Part shown: positions 34,358 through 47,200 of the stretch, piece after piece
Layout: every line of letters begins with the position of its first letter
Numbering within the stretch: the stretch's first letter is position 1
From: Osmia lignaria lignaria
Lineage: Eukaryota > Arthropoda > Insecta > Hymenoptera > Megachilidae
Reading direction: 5' to 3'
DNA: 64,000 bases
Assembly (NCBI RefSeq): GCF_051020975.1
Contig: NW_027478161.1
Coordinates: 9,052,001 to 9,116,000 of the forward strand
Notes under the pieces: model-generated
Database searches by the model: none
Told to the model about the DNA's origin: nothing
Seen by the model: only the letters and a program-made list of their open reading frames with translations
Position numbers and translations under genes: made by a program

Positions 34358-37300
34358 TTGCAGATTTATCTCAAGGGAAGGGGCCTGACGGACATATTTC
34401 GAGATATTTCTTCTTCTTGTTGTTCTTCTTCTGCACAGCTGAGCTGGAAGTGGCATTTGCAGGTCGCAATAGTGCAGAGTTATCTCAAAGAAAGGGGCCA
34501 CGGTGTTTCTGTATCTCTATTATGTTGGTGCGGCTTCGGAAGTTTTAAATATTTCGATATATCTCGAAAACTACGCTTCTGATCAAAAAATATCATAGAG
34601 CGTAAATTGTAGGAAACATTATTCTCTACAAAAAAGGTCTCTTAACATTTTGCCATAGCTCGCTTCGTTTCCGAGATATTTGCAGATTCATCTCAAGGGA
34701 AGGGGTCTGACGGACATATTTCGAGATATTTCTTCTTCTTGTTGTTCTTCTTCTGCACAGCTAAGCTGGAAGTGGCATTTGCAGCTCGCAATAGTGCAGA
34801 GTTATCTCAAAGAGAGGGGCCACGGTGTTTCTGTATCTCTATTATGTTGGTGCGGCTTCGGAACTTTTAAATATCTTGATATATCTCGAGAACTACGCAT
34901 CTGATCAAAAAATATCATAGAAGATAAAAAGTAGGAAACTTAATTCTCTACAAAAAAGGTCTCTTAACATTTTGCCATAGCTCGCTTCGTTTCCGAGATA
35001 TTTGCATATTTATCGCAAGGGAAGGGGCCTGACGGACATATTTCGAGATATTTCTTCTTCTTGTTGTTCTTCTTCTGCACAGCTAAGCTGGAAGTGGCAT
35101 TTGCGGCTCGCACTAGTGCAGAGTTATCTCAAAGAAAGGGGCCACGGTGTTTCTGTATCTCTATTATGTTGGTGCGGCTTCGGAACTTTTAAATATCTCG
35201 ATATATCTCGAGAACTACGCATCTGATCAAAAAATATCATAGAACATGAAAAGTAGGAAACTTAATTCTCTACAAAAAAGGTCTCTTAACATTTTGCCAT
35301 AGCTCTCTTCGTTTCCGAGATATTTGCAGATTTATCTCAAGGGAAGGGGCCTGACGGACATATTTCGAGATATTTCTTCTTCTTGTTGTTCTTCTTCTGC
35401 ACAGCTAAGCTCGAAGTGGCATTTGCAGCTCGCAATAGTGCAGAGTTATCTCAAAGAAAGAGGCCACGGTGTTTCTGTACCTCTATTATGTTGGTGCAGC
35501 TTCGGAACTTTTAAATATCTTGATATATCTCGAGAACTACGCATCTGATCAAAAAATATCATCGAACATAAAAAGTAGGAAACTTAATTCTCTACAAAAA
35601 TGGTCTCTTAACATTTTGCCATAGCTCTCTTCGTTTCCGAGATATTTGCAGATTCAGCTCAAAGGAACTGGCCTGACGGACATATTTCGAGATATTTCTT
35701 CTTCTTGTTGTTCTTCCTCTGCACAGCTAAGCTGGAAGTGGCATTTGCAGCTCGCAATAGTGCAGAGTTATCTCAAAGAAAGGGGCCACCGTGTTTCTGT
35801 ATCTCTATTATGTTGGTGCGGCTTCGGAACTTTTAAATATCTTGATATATCTCGAGAACTACGCATCTGATCAAAAAATATCATAGAACACAAAAAGTAG
35901 GAAACTTAATTCTCTACAAAAAAGGTCTCTTAACATTTTGCCATAGCTCGCTTCGTTTCCGAGATATTTGCAGATTTATCTCAAGGGAAGGGGCCTGACG
36001 GACATATTTCGAGATATTTCTTCTTCTTGTTGTTCTTCTTCTGCACAGCTGAGCTGGAAGTGGCATTTGCGGCTCGCACTAGTGCAGAGTTATCTCAAAG
36101 AAAGGGGCCACGGTGTTTCTGTATCTCTATTATGTTGGTGCGGGTTCGGAACTTTTAAATATCTCGATATATCTCGACAACTACGCTTCTGATCAAAAAA
36201 TATCATAGAACATAAAAAGTAGGAAACTTAATTCTCTACAAAAAAGGTGTCTTAACATTTTGCCATAGCTCGCTTCGTTTCCGAGATATTTGCAGATTTA
36301 TCTCAAGGGAAGGGGCCTAACGGACATATTTCGAGATATTTCTTCTTCTTGTTGTTCTTCTTCTGCACAGCTGAGCTGGAAGTGGCATTTGGAGGTCGCA
36401 ATAGTGCAGAGTTATCTCAAAGAAAGGGGCCACGGTGTTTCTGTATCTCTATTATGTTGGTGCGGCTTCGGAACTTTTAAATATTTCGATATATCTCGAA
36501 AACTACGCTTCTGATCAAAAAATATCATAGAGCGTAAATTGTAGGAAACATTATTCTCTACAAAAAAGGTCTCTTAACATTTTGCCATAGCTCGCTTCGT
36601 TTCCGAGATATTTGCAGATTCATCTCAAGGGAAGGGGTCTGACGGACATATTTCGAGATATTTCTTCTTCTTGTTGTTCTTCTTCTGCACAGCTAAGCTG
36701 GAAGTGGCATTTGCAGCTCGCAATAGTGCAGAGTTATCTCAAAGAGAGGGGCCACGGTGTTTCTGTATCTCTATTATGTTGGTGCGGCTTCGGAACTTTT
36801 AAATATCTTGATATATCTCGAGAACTACGCATCTGATCAAAAAATATCATAGAAGATAAAAAGTAGGAAACTTAATTCTCTACAAAAAAGGTCTCTTAAC
36901 ATTTTGCCATAGCTCGCTTCGTTTCCGAGATATTTGCATATTTATCTCAAGGGAAGGGGCCTGACGGACATATTTCGAGATATTTCTTCTTCTTGTTGTT
37001 CTTCTTCTGCACAGCTAAGCTGGAAGTGGCATTTGCGGCTCGCACTAGTGCAGAGTTATCTCAAAGAAAGGGGCCACGGTGTTTCTGTATCTCTATTATG
37101 TTGGTGCGGCTTCGGAACTTTTAAATATCTCGATATATCTCGAGAACTACGCATCTGATCAAAAAATATCATAGAACATGAAAAGTAGGAAACTTAATTC
37201 TCTACAAAAAAGGTCTCTTAACATTTTGCCATAGCTCTCTTCGTTTCCGAGATATTTGCAGATTTATCTCAAGGGAAGGGGCCTGACGGACATATTTCGA

Positions 37301-37760
37301 GATATTTCTTCTTCTTGTTGTTCTTCTTCTGCACAGCTAAGCTCGAAGTGGCATTTGCAGCTCGCAATAGTGCAGAGTTATCTCAAAGAAAGAGGCCACG
37401 GTGTTTCTGTACCTCTATTATGTTGGTGCAGCTTCGGAACTTTTAAATATCTTGATATATCTCGAGAACTACGCATCTGATCAAAAAATATCATCGAACA
37501 TAAAAAGTAGGAAACTTAATTCTCTACAAAAATGGTCTCTTAACATTTTGCCATAGCTCTCTTCGTTTCCGAGATATTTGCAGATTCAGCTCAAAGGAAC
37601 TGGCCTGACGGACATATTTCGAGATATTTCTTCTTCTTGTTGTTCTTCCTCTGCACAGCTAAGCTGGAAGTGGCATTTGCAGCTCGCAATAGTGCAGAGT
37701 TATCTCAAAGAAAGGGGCCACCGTGTTTCTGTATCTCTATTATGTTGGTGCGGCTTCGGA
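34358..37760 (+). repeat. Tandem duplication of a 6-monomer block (1,932 bp), second copy incomplete
   Basis: V 34358, H 34680, a GCATATTTATC unit 35002, S 35324, C2 35646 (GCCACCGTG), 35968; then V 36290, H 36612, 36934, S 37256, C2 37578. Both copies share AAAGAGAGGGG, ATCATCGAACATA and CAAAAATGGTCTC. The match ends near 37760, where C2 of copy 2 switches to CTCGCAAACTACGCTTC. One mark differs early: TTTATCGCAAGG at 35010 against TTTATCTCAAGG. Confidence 0.83.
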
Positions 37761-40700
37761 ACTTTTAAATATCTCGATATATCTCGCAAACTACGCTTCT
37801 GATCAAAAAATATCATAGAACATAAATTGTAGGAAACATAATTCTCTACAAAAAAGGTCTCTTAACATTTTGCCATAGCTCGCTTCGTTTCCGAGATATT
37901 TGCAGATTTATCTCAAGGGAAGGGGCCTAACGGACATATTTGGAGATATTTCTTCTTCTTGTTGTTCTTCTTCTGCACAGCTAAACTGGAAGTGGCATTT
38001 CCAGCTCGCAATAGTGCAGAGTTATCTCAAAGAAAGGGGACACGGTGTTTCTGTATCTCTATTATGTTGGTGCGGCTTCGGAACTTTTAAATATCTTGAT
38101 ATATCTCGAGAACTACGCATCTGATCAAAAAATATCATAGAACATGAAAAGTAGGAAACTTAATTCTCTACAAAAAAGGTCTCTTAACATTTTGCCATAG
38201 CTCTCTTCGTTTCCGAGATATTTGCAGATTTATCTCAAGGGAAGGGGCCTGACGGACATATTTCGAGATATTTCTTCTTCTTGTTGTTCTTCTTCTGCAC
38301 AGCTAAGCTCGAAGTGGCATTTGCAGCTCGCAATAGTGCAGAGTTATCTCAAAGAAAGGGGCCACGGTGTTTCTGTATCTCTATTATGTTGGTGCGGCTT
38401 CGGAACTTTTAAATATCTCGATATATCTCGAAAACTACGCTTCTGATCAAAAAATATCATAGAACGTAAATTGTAGGAAACATTATTCTCTACAAAAAAG
38501 GTCTCTTAACATTTTGCCATAGCTCGCTTCGTTTCCGAGATATTTGCAGATTTATCTCAAGGGAAGTGGCCTGACGGACATATTTCGAGATATTTCTTCT
38601 TCTTGTTGTTCTTCTTCTGCACAGCTAAGCTGGAAGTGGCATTTGCAGCTCGCAATAGTGCAGAGTTATCTCAAAGAGAGGGGCCACGGTGTTTCTGTAT
38701 CTCTATTATGTTGGTGCGGCTTCGGAACTTTTAAATATCTTGATATATCTCGAGAACTACGCATCTGATCAAAAAATATCATAGGACGTAAATTGTAGGA
38801 AACATTATTCTCTACAAAAAAGGTCTCTTAATATTTTGCCATAGCTCGCTTCGTTTCCGAGATATTTGCAGATTTATCTCAAGGGAAGTGGCCTGACGGA
38901 CATATTTCGAGATATTTCTTCTTCTTGTTGTTCTTCTTCTGCACAGCTAAGCTGGAAGTGGCATTTGCAGGTCGCAATAGTGCAGAGTTATCTCAAAGAA
39001 AGGGGCCACGGTGTTTCTGTATCTCTATTATGTTGGTGCGGCTTCGGAACTTTTAAATATCTCGATATATCTCGAAAACTACGCTTCTGATCAAAAAATA
39101 TCATAGAACGTAAATTGTAGGAAACATTATTCTCTACAAAAAAGTTCTCTTAACATTTTGCCATAGCTCGCTTCGTTTCCGAGATATTTGCAGATTTATC
39201 TCAAGGGAAGTGGCCTGACGGACATATTTCGAGATATTTCTTCTTCTTGTTGTTCTTCTTCTGCACAGCTAAGCTGGAAGTGGCATTTGCAGCTCGCAAT
39301 AGTGCAGAGTTATCCCAAAGAAAGGGGCCACGGTGTTTCTGTATCTCTATTATGTTGGTGCGGCTTCGGAACTTTTAAATATCTTGATATATCTCGAGAA
39401 CTACGCATCTGATCAAAAAATATCAGACTACATAGAAAGCAGGAAACTTAATTCTCTACAAGAAAGGTCTCTAAACATTTTGCCATAGCTCGCTTCGTTT
39501 CCGAGATATTTGCAGATTTATCTCAAGGGAAGGGGCCTGACGGACATATTTCGAGATATTTCTTCTTCTTGTTGTTCTTCTTCTGCACAGCTAAGCTGGA
39601 AGTGGCATTTGCAGCTCGCAATAGTGCAGAGTTATCTCAAAGAAAGGGGCCACGGTGTTTCTGTATCTCTATTATGTTGGTGCGGCTTCGGAACTTTTAA
39701 ATATCTCGATATATCTCGAAAACTACGCTTCTGATCAAAAAATATCATAGAACATGAAAAGTAGGAAACTTAATTCTCTACAAAAAAGGTCACTTAACAT
39801 TTTGCCATAGCTCGCTTCGTTTCCGAGATATTTGCAGATTCATCTCAAGGGAAGGGGTCTGACGGACATATTTCGAGATATTTCTTCTTCTTGTTGTTCT
39901 TCCTCTGCACAGCTAAGCTGGAAGTGGCATTTGCAGCTCGCAATAGTGCAGAGTTATCTCAAAGAAAGGGGCCACCGTGTTTCTCTATCTCTATTATGTT
40001 GGTGCAGCTTCGGAACTTTTAAATATCTTGATATATCTCGAGAACTACGCATCTGATCAAAAAATATCATACAACATAAAAAGTAGGAAACTTAATTCTC
40101 TACAAAAAAGGTCTCATAACATTTTGCCATAGCTCGCTTCGTTTCCGAGATATTTGCAGATTTATCTCAAGGGAAGGGGCCTAACGGACATATTTCGAGA
40201 TATTTCTTCTTCTTGTTGTTCTTCTTCTGCACAGCTAAACTGGAAGTGGCATTTCCAGCTCGCAATAGTGCAGAGTTATCTCAAAGAAAGGGGCCACGGT
40301 GTTTCTATATCTCTATTATGTTGGTGCGGCTTCGGAACTTTTAAATATCTTGATATATCTCGAGAACTACGCATCTGATCAAAAAATATCATAGAACATA
40401 AAAAGTAGGAAACTTAATTCTCTACAAAAAAGGTCTCTTAACATTTTGCCATACCTCGCTTCGTTTCCGAGATATTTGCAGATTTATCTCAAGGGAAGGG
40501 GCCTGACGGACATATTTCGAGATATTTCTTCTTCTTGTTGTTCTTCTTCTGCACAGCTAAGCTGGAAGTGGCATTTGCGGCTCGCACTAGTGCAGAGTTA
40601 TCTCAAAGAAAGGGGCCACGGTGTTTCTGTATCTCTATTATGTTGGTGCGGCTTCGGAACTTTTAAATATCTTGATATATCTCGAGAACTACGCATCTGA

Positions 40701-43700
40701 TCAAAAAATATCATAGAACATGAAAAGTAGGAAACTTAATTCTCTACAAAAAACGTCTCTTAACATTTTGCCATAGCTCTCTTCGTTTCCGAGATATTTG
40801 CAGATTTATCTCAAGGGAAGGGGCCTGACGGACATATTTCGAGATATTTCTTCTTCTTGTTGTTCTTCTTCTGCACAGCTAAGCTCGAAGTGGCATTTGC
40901 AGCTCGCAATAGTGCAGAGTTATCTCAAAGAAAGGGGCCACGGTGTTTCTGTATCTCTATTATGTTGGTGCGGCTTCGGAACTTTTAAATATCTCGATAT
41001 ATCTCGAAAACTACGCTTCTGATCAAAAAATATCATAGAACGTAAATTGTAGGAAACATTATTCTCTACAAAAAAGGTCTCTTAACATTTTGCCATAGCT
41101 CGCTTCGTTTCCGAGATATTTGCAGATTTATCTCAAGGGAAGTGGCCTGACGGACATATTTCGAGATATTTCTTCTTCTTGTTGTTCTTCTTCTGCACAG
41201 CTAAGCTGGAAGTGGCATTTGCAGCTCGCAATAGTGCAGAGTTATCTCAAAGAGAGGGGCCACGGTGTTTCTGTATCTCTATTATGTTGGTGCGGCTTCG
41301 GAACTTTTAAATATCTTGATATATCTCGAGAACTACGCATCTGATCAAAAAATATCATAGAAGATAAAAAGTAGGAAACTTAATTCTCTACAAAAAAGGT
41401 CTCTTAACATTTTGCCATAGCTCGCTTCGTTTCCGAGATATTTGCATATTTATCTCAAGGGAAGGGGCCTGACGGACATATTTCGAGATATCTCTTCTTC
41501 TTGTTGTTCTTCTTCTGCACAGCTAAGCTGGAAGTGGCATTTGCGGCTCGCACTAGTGCAGAGTTATCTCAAAGAAAGGGGCCACGGTGTTTCTGTATCT
41601 CTATTATGTTGGTGCGGCATCGGAACTTTTAAATATCTTGATATATCTCGAGAACTACGCATCTGATCAAAAAATATCATAGAACATGAAAAGTAGGAAA
41701 CTTAATTCTCTACAAAAAAGGTCTCTTAACATTTTGCCATAGCTCTCTTCGTTTCCGAGATATTTGCAGATTTATCTCAAGGGAAGGGGCCTGACGGACA
41801 TATTTCGAGATATTTCTTCTTCTTGTTGTTCTTCTTCTGCACAGCTAAGCTCGAAGTGGCATTTGCAGCTCGCAATAGTGCAGAGTTATCTCAAAGAAAG
41901 AGGCCACGGTGTTTCTGTACCTCTATTATGTTGGTGCAGCTTCGGAACTTTTAAATATCTTGATATATCTCGAGAACTACGCATCTGATCAAAAAATATC
42001 ATCGAACATAAAAAGTAGGAAACTTAATTCTCTACAAAAATGGTCTCTTAACATTTTGCCATAGCTCTCTTCGTTTCCGAGATATTTGCAGATTCAGCTC
42101 AAAGGAACTGGTCTGACGGACATATTTCGAGATATTTCTTCTTCTTGTTGTTCTTCCTCTGCACAGCTAAGCTGGAAGTGGCATTTGCAGCTCGCAATAG
42201 TGCAGAGTTATCTCAAAGAAAGGGGCCACCGTGTTTCTCTATCTCTATTATGTTGGTGCGGCTTCGGAACTTTTAAATATCTCGATATATCTCGAAAACT
42301 ACGCTTCTGATCAAAAAATATCATAGAACATAAATTGTAGGAAACATAATTCTCTACAAAAAAGGTCTCTTAACATTTTGCCATAGCTCGCTTCGTTTCC
42401 GAGATATTTGCAGATTTATCTCAAGGGAAGGGGCCTAACGGACATATTTCGAGATATTTCTTCTTCTTGTTGTTCTTCTTCTGCACAGCTGAGCTGGAAG
42501 TGGCATTTGCAGGTCGCAATAGTGCAGAGTTATCTCAAAGAAAGGGGCCACGGTGTTTCTGTATCTCTATTATGTTGGTGCGGCTTCGGAACTTTTAAAT
42601 ATCTTGATATATCTCGAGAACTACGCATCTGATCAAAAAATATCAGACTACATAGAAAGCAGGAAACTTAATTCTCTACAAGAAAGGTCTCTAAACATTT
42701 TGCCATAGCTCGCTTCGTTTCCGAGATATTTGCAGATTTATCTCAAGGGAAGGGGCCTGACGGACATATTTCGAGATATTTCTTCTTCTTGTTGTTCTTC
42801 TTCTGCACAGCTAAGCTGGAAGTGGCAGTTGCAGCTCGCAATAGTGCAGAGTTATCTCAAAGAAAGGGGCCACGGTGTTTCTGTATCTCTATTATGTTGG
42901 TGCGGCTTCGGAACTTTTAAATATCTCGATATATCTCGAAAACTACGCTTCTGATCAAAAAATATCATAGAACATAAAAAGTAGCAAACTTAATTCTCTA
43001 CAAAAGAGGTCTCTTAAGATTTTGCTATAGCTCGCTTCGTTTCCGAGATATTTGCAGATTCATCTCAAGGGAAGGGGTCTGACGGACATATTTCGAGATA
43101 TTTCTTCTTCTTGTTGTTCTTCTTCTGCACAGCTAAGCTCGAAGCGGCATTTGCAGCTCGCAATAGTGCAGAGTTATCTCAAAGAAAGAGGCCACGGTGT
43201 TTCTGTACCTCTATTATGTTGGTGCAGCTTCGGAACTTTTAAATATCTTGATATATCTCGAGAACTACGCATCTGATCAAAAAATATCATCCAACATAAA
43301 AAGTAGGAAACTTAATTCTCTACAAAAAAGGTCTCTTAACATTTTGCAATAGCTCGCTTCGTTTCCGAGATATTTGCAGATTCATCTCAAGGGAAGGGGT
43401 CTGACGGACATATTTCGAGATATTTCTTCTTCTTGTTGTTCTTCTTCTGCACAGCTAAGCTGGAAGTGGCATTTGCAGCTCGCAATAGTGCAGAGTTATC
43501 TCAAAGAAAGGGGCCACGGTGTTTCTGTATCTCTATTATGTTGGTGCGGCTTCGGGACTTTTAAATATCTCGATATATCTCGAAAACTACGCTTCTGATC
43601 AAAAAATATCATACAACATAAAAAGTAGGAAACTTAATTCTCTACAAAAAAGGTCTCATAACATTTTGCCATAGCTCGCTTCGTTTCCGAGATATTTGCA

Positions 43701-44219
43701 GATTTATCTCAAGGGAAGGGGCCTAACGGACATATTTCGAGATATTTCTTCTTCTTGTTGTTCTTCTTCTGCACAGCTAAACTGGAAGTGGCATTTCCAG
43801 CTCGCAATAGTGCAGAGTTATCTCAAAGAAAGGAGCCACGGTGTTTCTATATCTCTATTATGTTGGTGCGGCTTCGGAACTTTTAAATATCTTGATATAT
43901 CTCGAGAACTACGCATCTGATCAAAAAATATCATAGAACATAAAAAGTAGGAAACTTAATTCTCTACAAAAAAGGTCTCTTAACATTTTGCCATACCTCG
44001 CTTCGTTTCCGAGATATTTGCAGATTTATCTCAAGGGAAGGGGCCTGACGGACATATTTCGAGATATTTCTTCTTCTTGTTGTTCTTCTTCTGCACAGCT
44101 AAGCTGGAAGTGGCATTTGCGGCTCGCACTAGTGCAGAGTTATCTCAAAGAAAGGGGCCACGGTGTTTCTGTATCTCTATTATGTTGGTGCGGCTTCGGA
44201 ACTTTTAAATGTCTCGATA
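37761..44219 (+). repeat. Mosaic segment with partial 8-, 10- and 11-monomer echoes
   Basis: Shared pairs: S-left/D-right hybrids at 38222 and 40798 (8 monomers apart, each followed by GAACGTAAATTG and an H-like unit); CAGACTACATAGAAAGCAGG at 39424 and 42644 (10 apart); and the trio 39832, 40154, 40476 echoed at 43374, 43696, 44018 (11 apart, with GGTCTCATAAC, TTTCTATATC and GCCATACCTCG). The H, GCATATT, S, C2 module of 36.6 kb returns at 41120-42407. Overlapping echoes of different length show repeated unequal exchange. Confidence 0.75.
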
Positions 44220-47200
44220 TATCTCGAAAACTACGCTTCTGATCAAAAAATATCATAGAACATAAATTGTAGGAAACATAATTCTCTACAAAACAGGTCT
44301 CTTAACATTTTGCCATAGCTCACTTCGTTTCCGAGATATTTGCAGATTTATCTCAAGGGAAGGGGCCTAACGGACATATTTCGAGATATTTCTTCTTCTT
44401 GTTGTTCTTCTTCTGCACAGCTAAACTGGAAGTGGCATTTCCAGCTCGCAATAGTGCAGAGTTATCTCAAAGAAAGGGGACACGGTGTTTCTGTATCTCT
44501 ATTATGTTGGTGCGGCTTCGGAACTTTTAAATATCTTGATATATCTCGAGAACTACGCATCTGATCAAAAAATATCATAGAACACAAAAAGTAGGAAACT
44601 TAATTCTCTACAAAAAAGGTCTCTTAACATTTTGCCATAGCTCGCTTCGTTTCCGAGATATTTGCAGATTTATCTCAAGGGAAGGGGCCTGACGGACATA
44701 TTTCGAGATATTTCTTCTTCTTGTTGTTCTTCTTCTGCACAGCTGAGCTGGAAGTGGCATTTGCAGGTCGCAATAGTGCAGAGTTATCTCAAAGAAAGGG
44801 GCCACGGTGTTTCTGTATCTCTATTATGTTGGTGCGGCTTCGGAACTTTTAAATATCTCGATATATCTCGAAAACTACGCTTCTGATCAAAAAATATCAT
44901 AGAACGTAAATTGTAGGAAACATTATTCTCTACAAAAAAGTTCTCTTAACATTTTGCCATAGCTCGCTTCGTTTCCGAGATATTTGCAGATTTATCTCAA
45001 GGGAAGTGGCCTGACGGACATATTTCGAGATATTTCTTCTTCTTGTTGTTCTTCTTCTGCACAGCTAAGCTGGAAGTGGCATTTGCAGCTCGCAATAGTG
45101 CAGAGTTATCCCAAAGAAAGGGGCCACGGTGTTTCTGTATCTCTATTATGTTGGTGCGGCTTCGGAACTTTTAAATATCTTGATATATCTCGAGAACTAC
45201 GCATCTGATCAAAAAATATCAGACTACATAAAAAGTAGGAAACTTAATTCTCTACAAGAAAGGTCTCTAAACATTTTGCCATAGCTCGCTTCGTTTCCGA
45301 GATATTTGCAGATTTATGTCAAGGGAAGGGGCCTGACGGACATATTTCGAGATATTTCTTCTTCTTGTTGTTCTTCTTCTGCACAGCTAAGCTGGAAGTG
45401 GCATTTGCAGCTCGCAATAGTGCAGAGTTATCTCAAAGAAAGGGGCCACGGTGTTTCTGTATCTCTATTATGTTGGTGCGGCTTCGGAACTTTTAAATAT
45501 CTCGATATATCTCGAAAACTACGCTTCTGATCAAAAAATATCATAGAACATAAAAAGTAGGAAACTTAATTCTCTACAAAAAAGGTCTCTTAACATTTTG
45601 CCATAGCTCGCTTCGTTTCCGAGATATTTGCAGATTCATCTCAAGGGAAGGGGTCTGACGGACATATTTCGAGATATTTCTTCTTCTTGTTGTTCTTCTT
45701 CTGCACAGCTAAGCTCGAAGCGGCATTTGCAGCTCGCAATAGTGCAGAGTTATCTCAAAGAAAGAGGCCACGGTGTTTCTGTACCTCTATTATGTTGGTG
45801 CAGCTTCGGAACTTTTAAATATCTTGATATATCTCGAGAACTACGCATCTGATCAAAAAATATCATCGAACATAGAAAGTAGGAAACTTAATTCTCTACA
45901 AAAAAGGTCTCTTAACATTTTGCCATAGCTCGCTTCGTTTCCGAGATATTTGCAGATTTATCTCAAGGGAAGTGGCCTGACGGACATATTTCGAGATATT
46001 TCTTCTTCTTGTTGTTCTTCTTCTGCACAGCTAAGCTGGAAGTGGCATTTGCAGCTCGCAATAGTGCAGAGTTATCCCAAAGAAAGGGGCCACGGTGTTT
46101 CTGTATCTCTATTATGTTGGTGCGGCTTCGGAACTTTTAAATATCTTGATATATCTCGAGAACTACGCATCTGATCAAAAAATATCATACTACATAAAAA
46201 GTAGGAAACTTAATTCTCTACAAGAAAGGTCTCTAAACATTTTGCCATAGCTCGCTTCGTTTCCGAGATATTTGCAGATTTATCTCAAGGGAAGGGGCCC
46301 GACGGACATATTTCGAGATATTTCTTCTTCTTGTTGTTCTTCTTCTGCACAGCTAAGCTGGAAGTGGCATTTGCAGCTCGCAATAGTGCAGAGTTATCTC
46401 AAAGAAAGGGGCCACGGTGTTTCTGTATCTCTATTATGTTGGTGCGGCTTCGGAACTTTTAAATATCTCGATATATCTCGAAAACTACGCTTCTGATCAA
46501 AAAATATCATAGAACATAAAAAGTAGGAAACTTAATTCTCTACAAAAAAGGTCTCTTAAGATTTTGCTATAGCTCGCTTCGTTTCCGAGATATTTGCAGA
46601 TTCATCTCAAGGGAAGGGGTCTGACGGACATATTTCGAGATATTTCTTCTTCTTGTTGTTCTTCTTTTGCACAGCTAAGCTCGAAGCGGCATTTGCAGCT
46701 CGCAATAGTGCAGAGTTATCTCAAAGAAAGAGGCCACGGTGTTTCTGTACCTCTATTATGTTGGTGCAGCTTCGGAACTTTTAAATATCTTGATATATCT
46801 CGAGAACTACGCATCTGATCAAAAAATATCATCGAACATAAAAAGTAGGAAACTTAATTCTCTACAAAAAAGGTCTCTTAACATTTTGCCATAGCTCGCT
46901 TCGTTTCCGAGATATTTGCAGATTTATCTCAAGGGAAGTGGCCTGACGGACATATTTCGAGATATTTCTTCTTCTTGTTGTTCTTCTTCTGCACAGCTAA
47001 GCTGGAAGTGGCATTTGCAGCTCGCAATAGTGCAGAGTTATCCCAAAGAAAGAGGCCACGGTGTTTCTGTACCTCTATTATGTTGGTGCGGCTTCGGAAC
47101 TTTTAAATATCTTGATATATCTCGAGAACTACGCATCTGATCAAAAAATATCATAGAACACAAAAAGTAGGAAACTTAATTCTCTACAAAAAAGGTCTCT

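Noticed and set aside
40446..40700. 84-aa frames at 40446 and 43988
   Set aside because: The extra ten codons exist only because GCCATAGCTCG is GCCATACCTCG, which removes a stop. Both copies belong to one duplicated trio of monomers.
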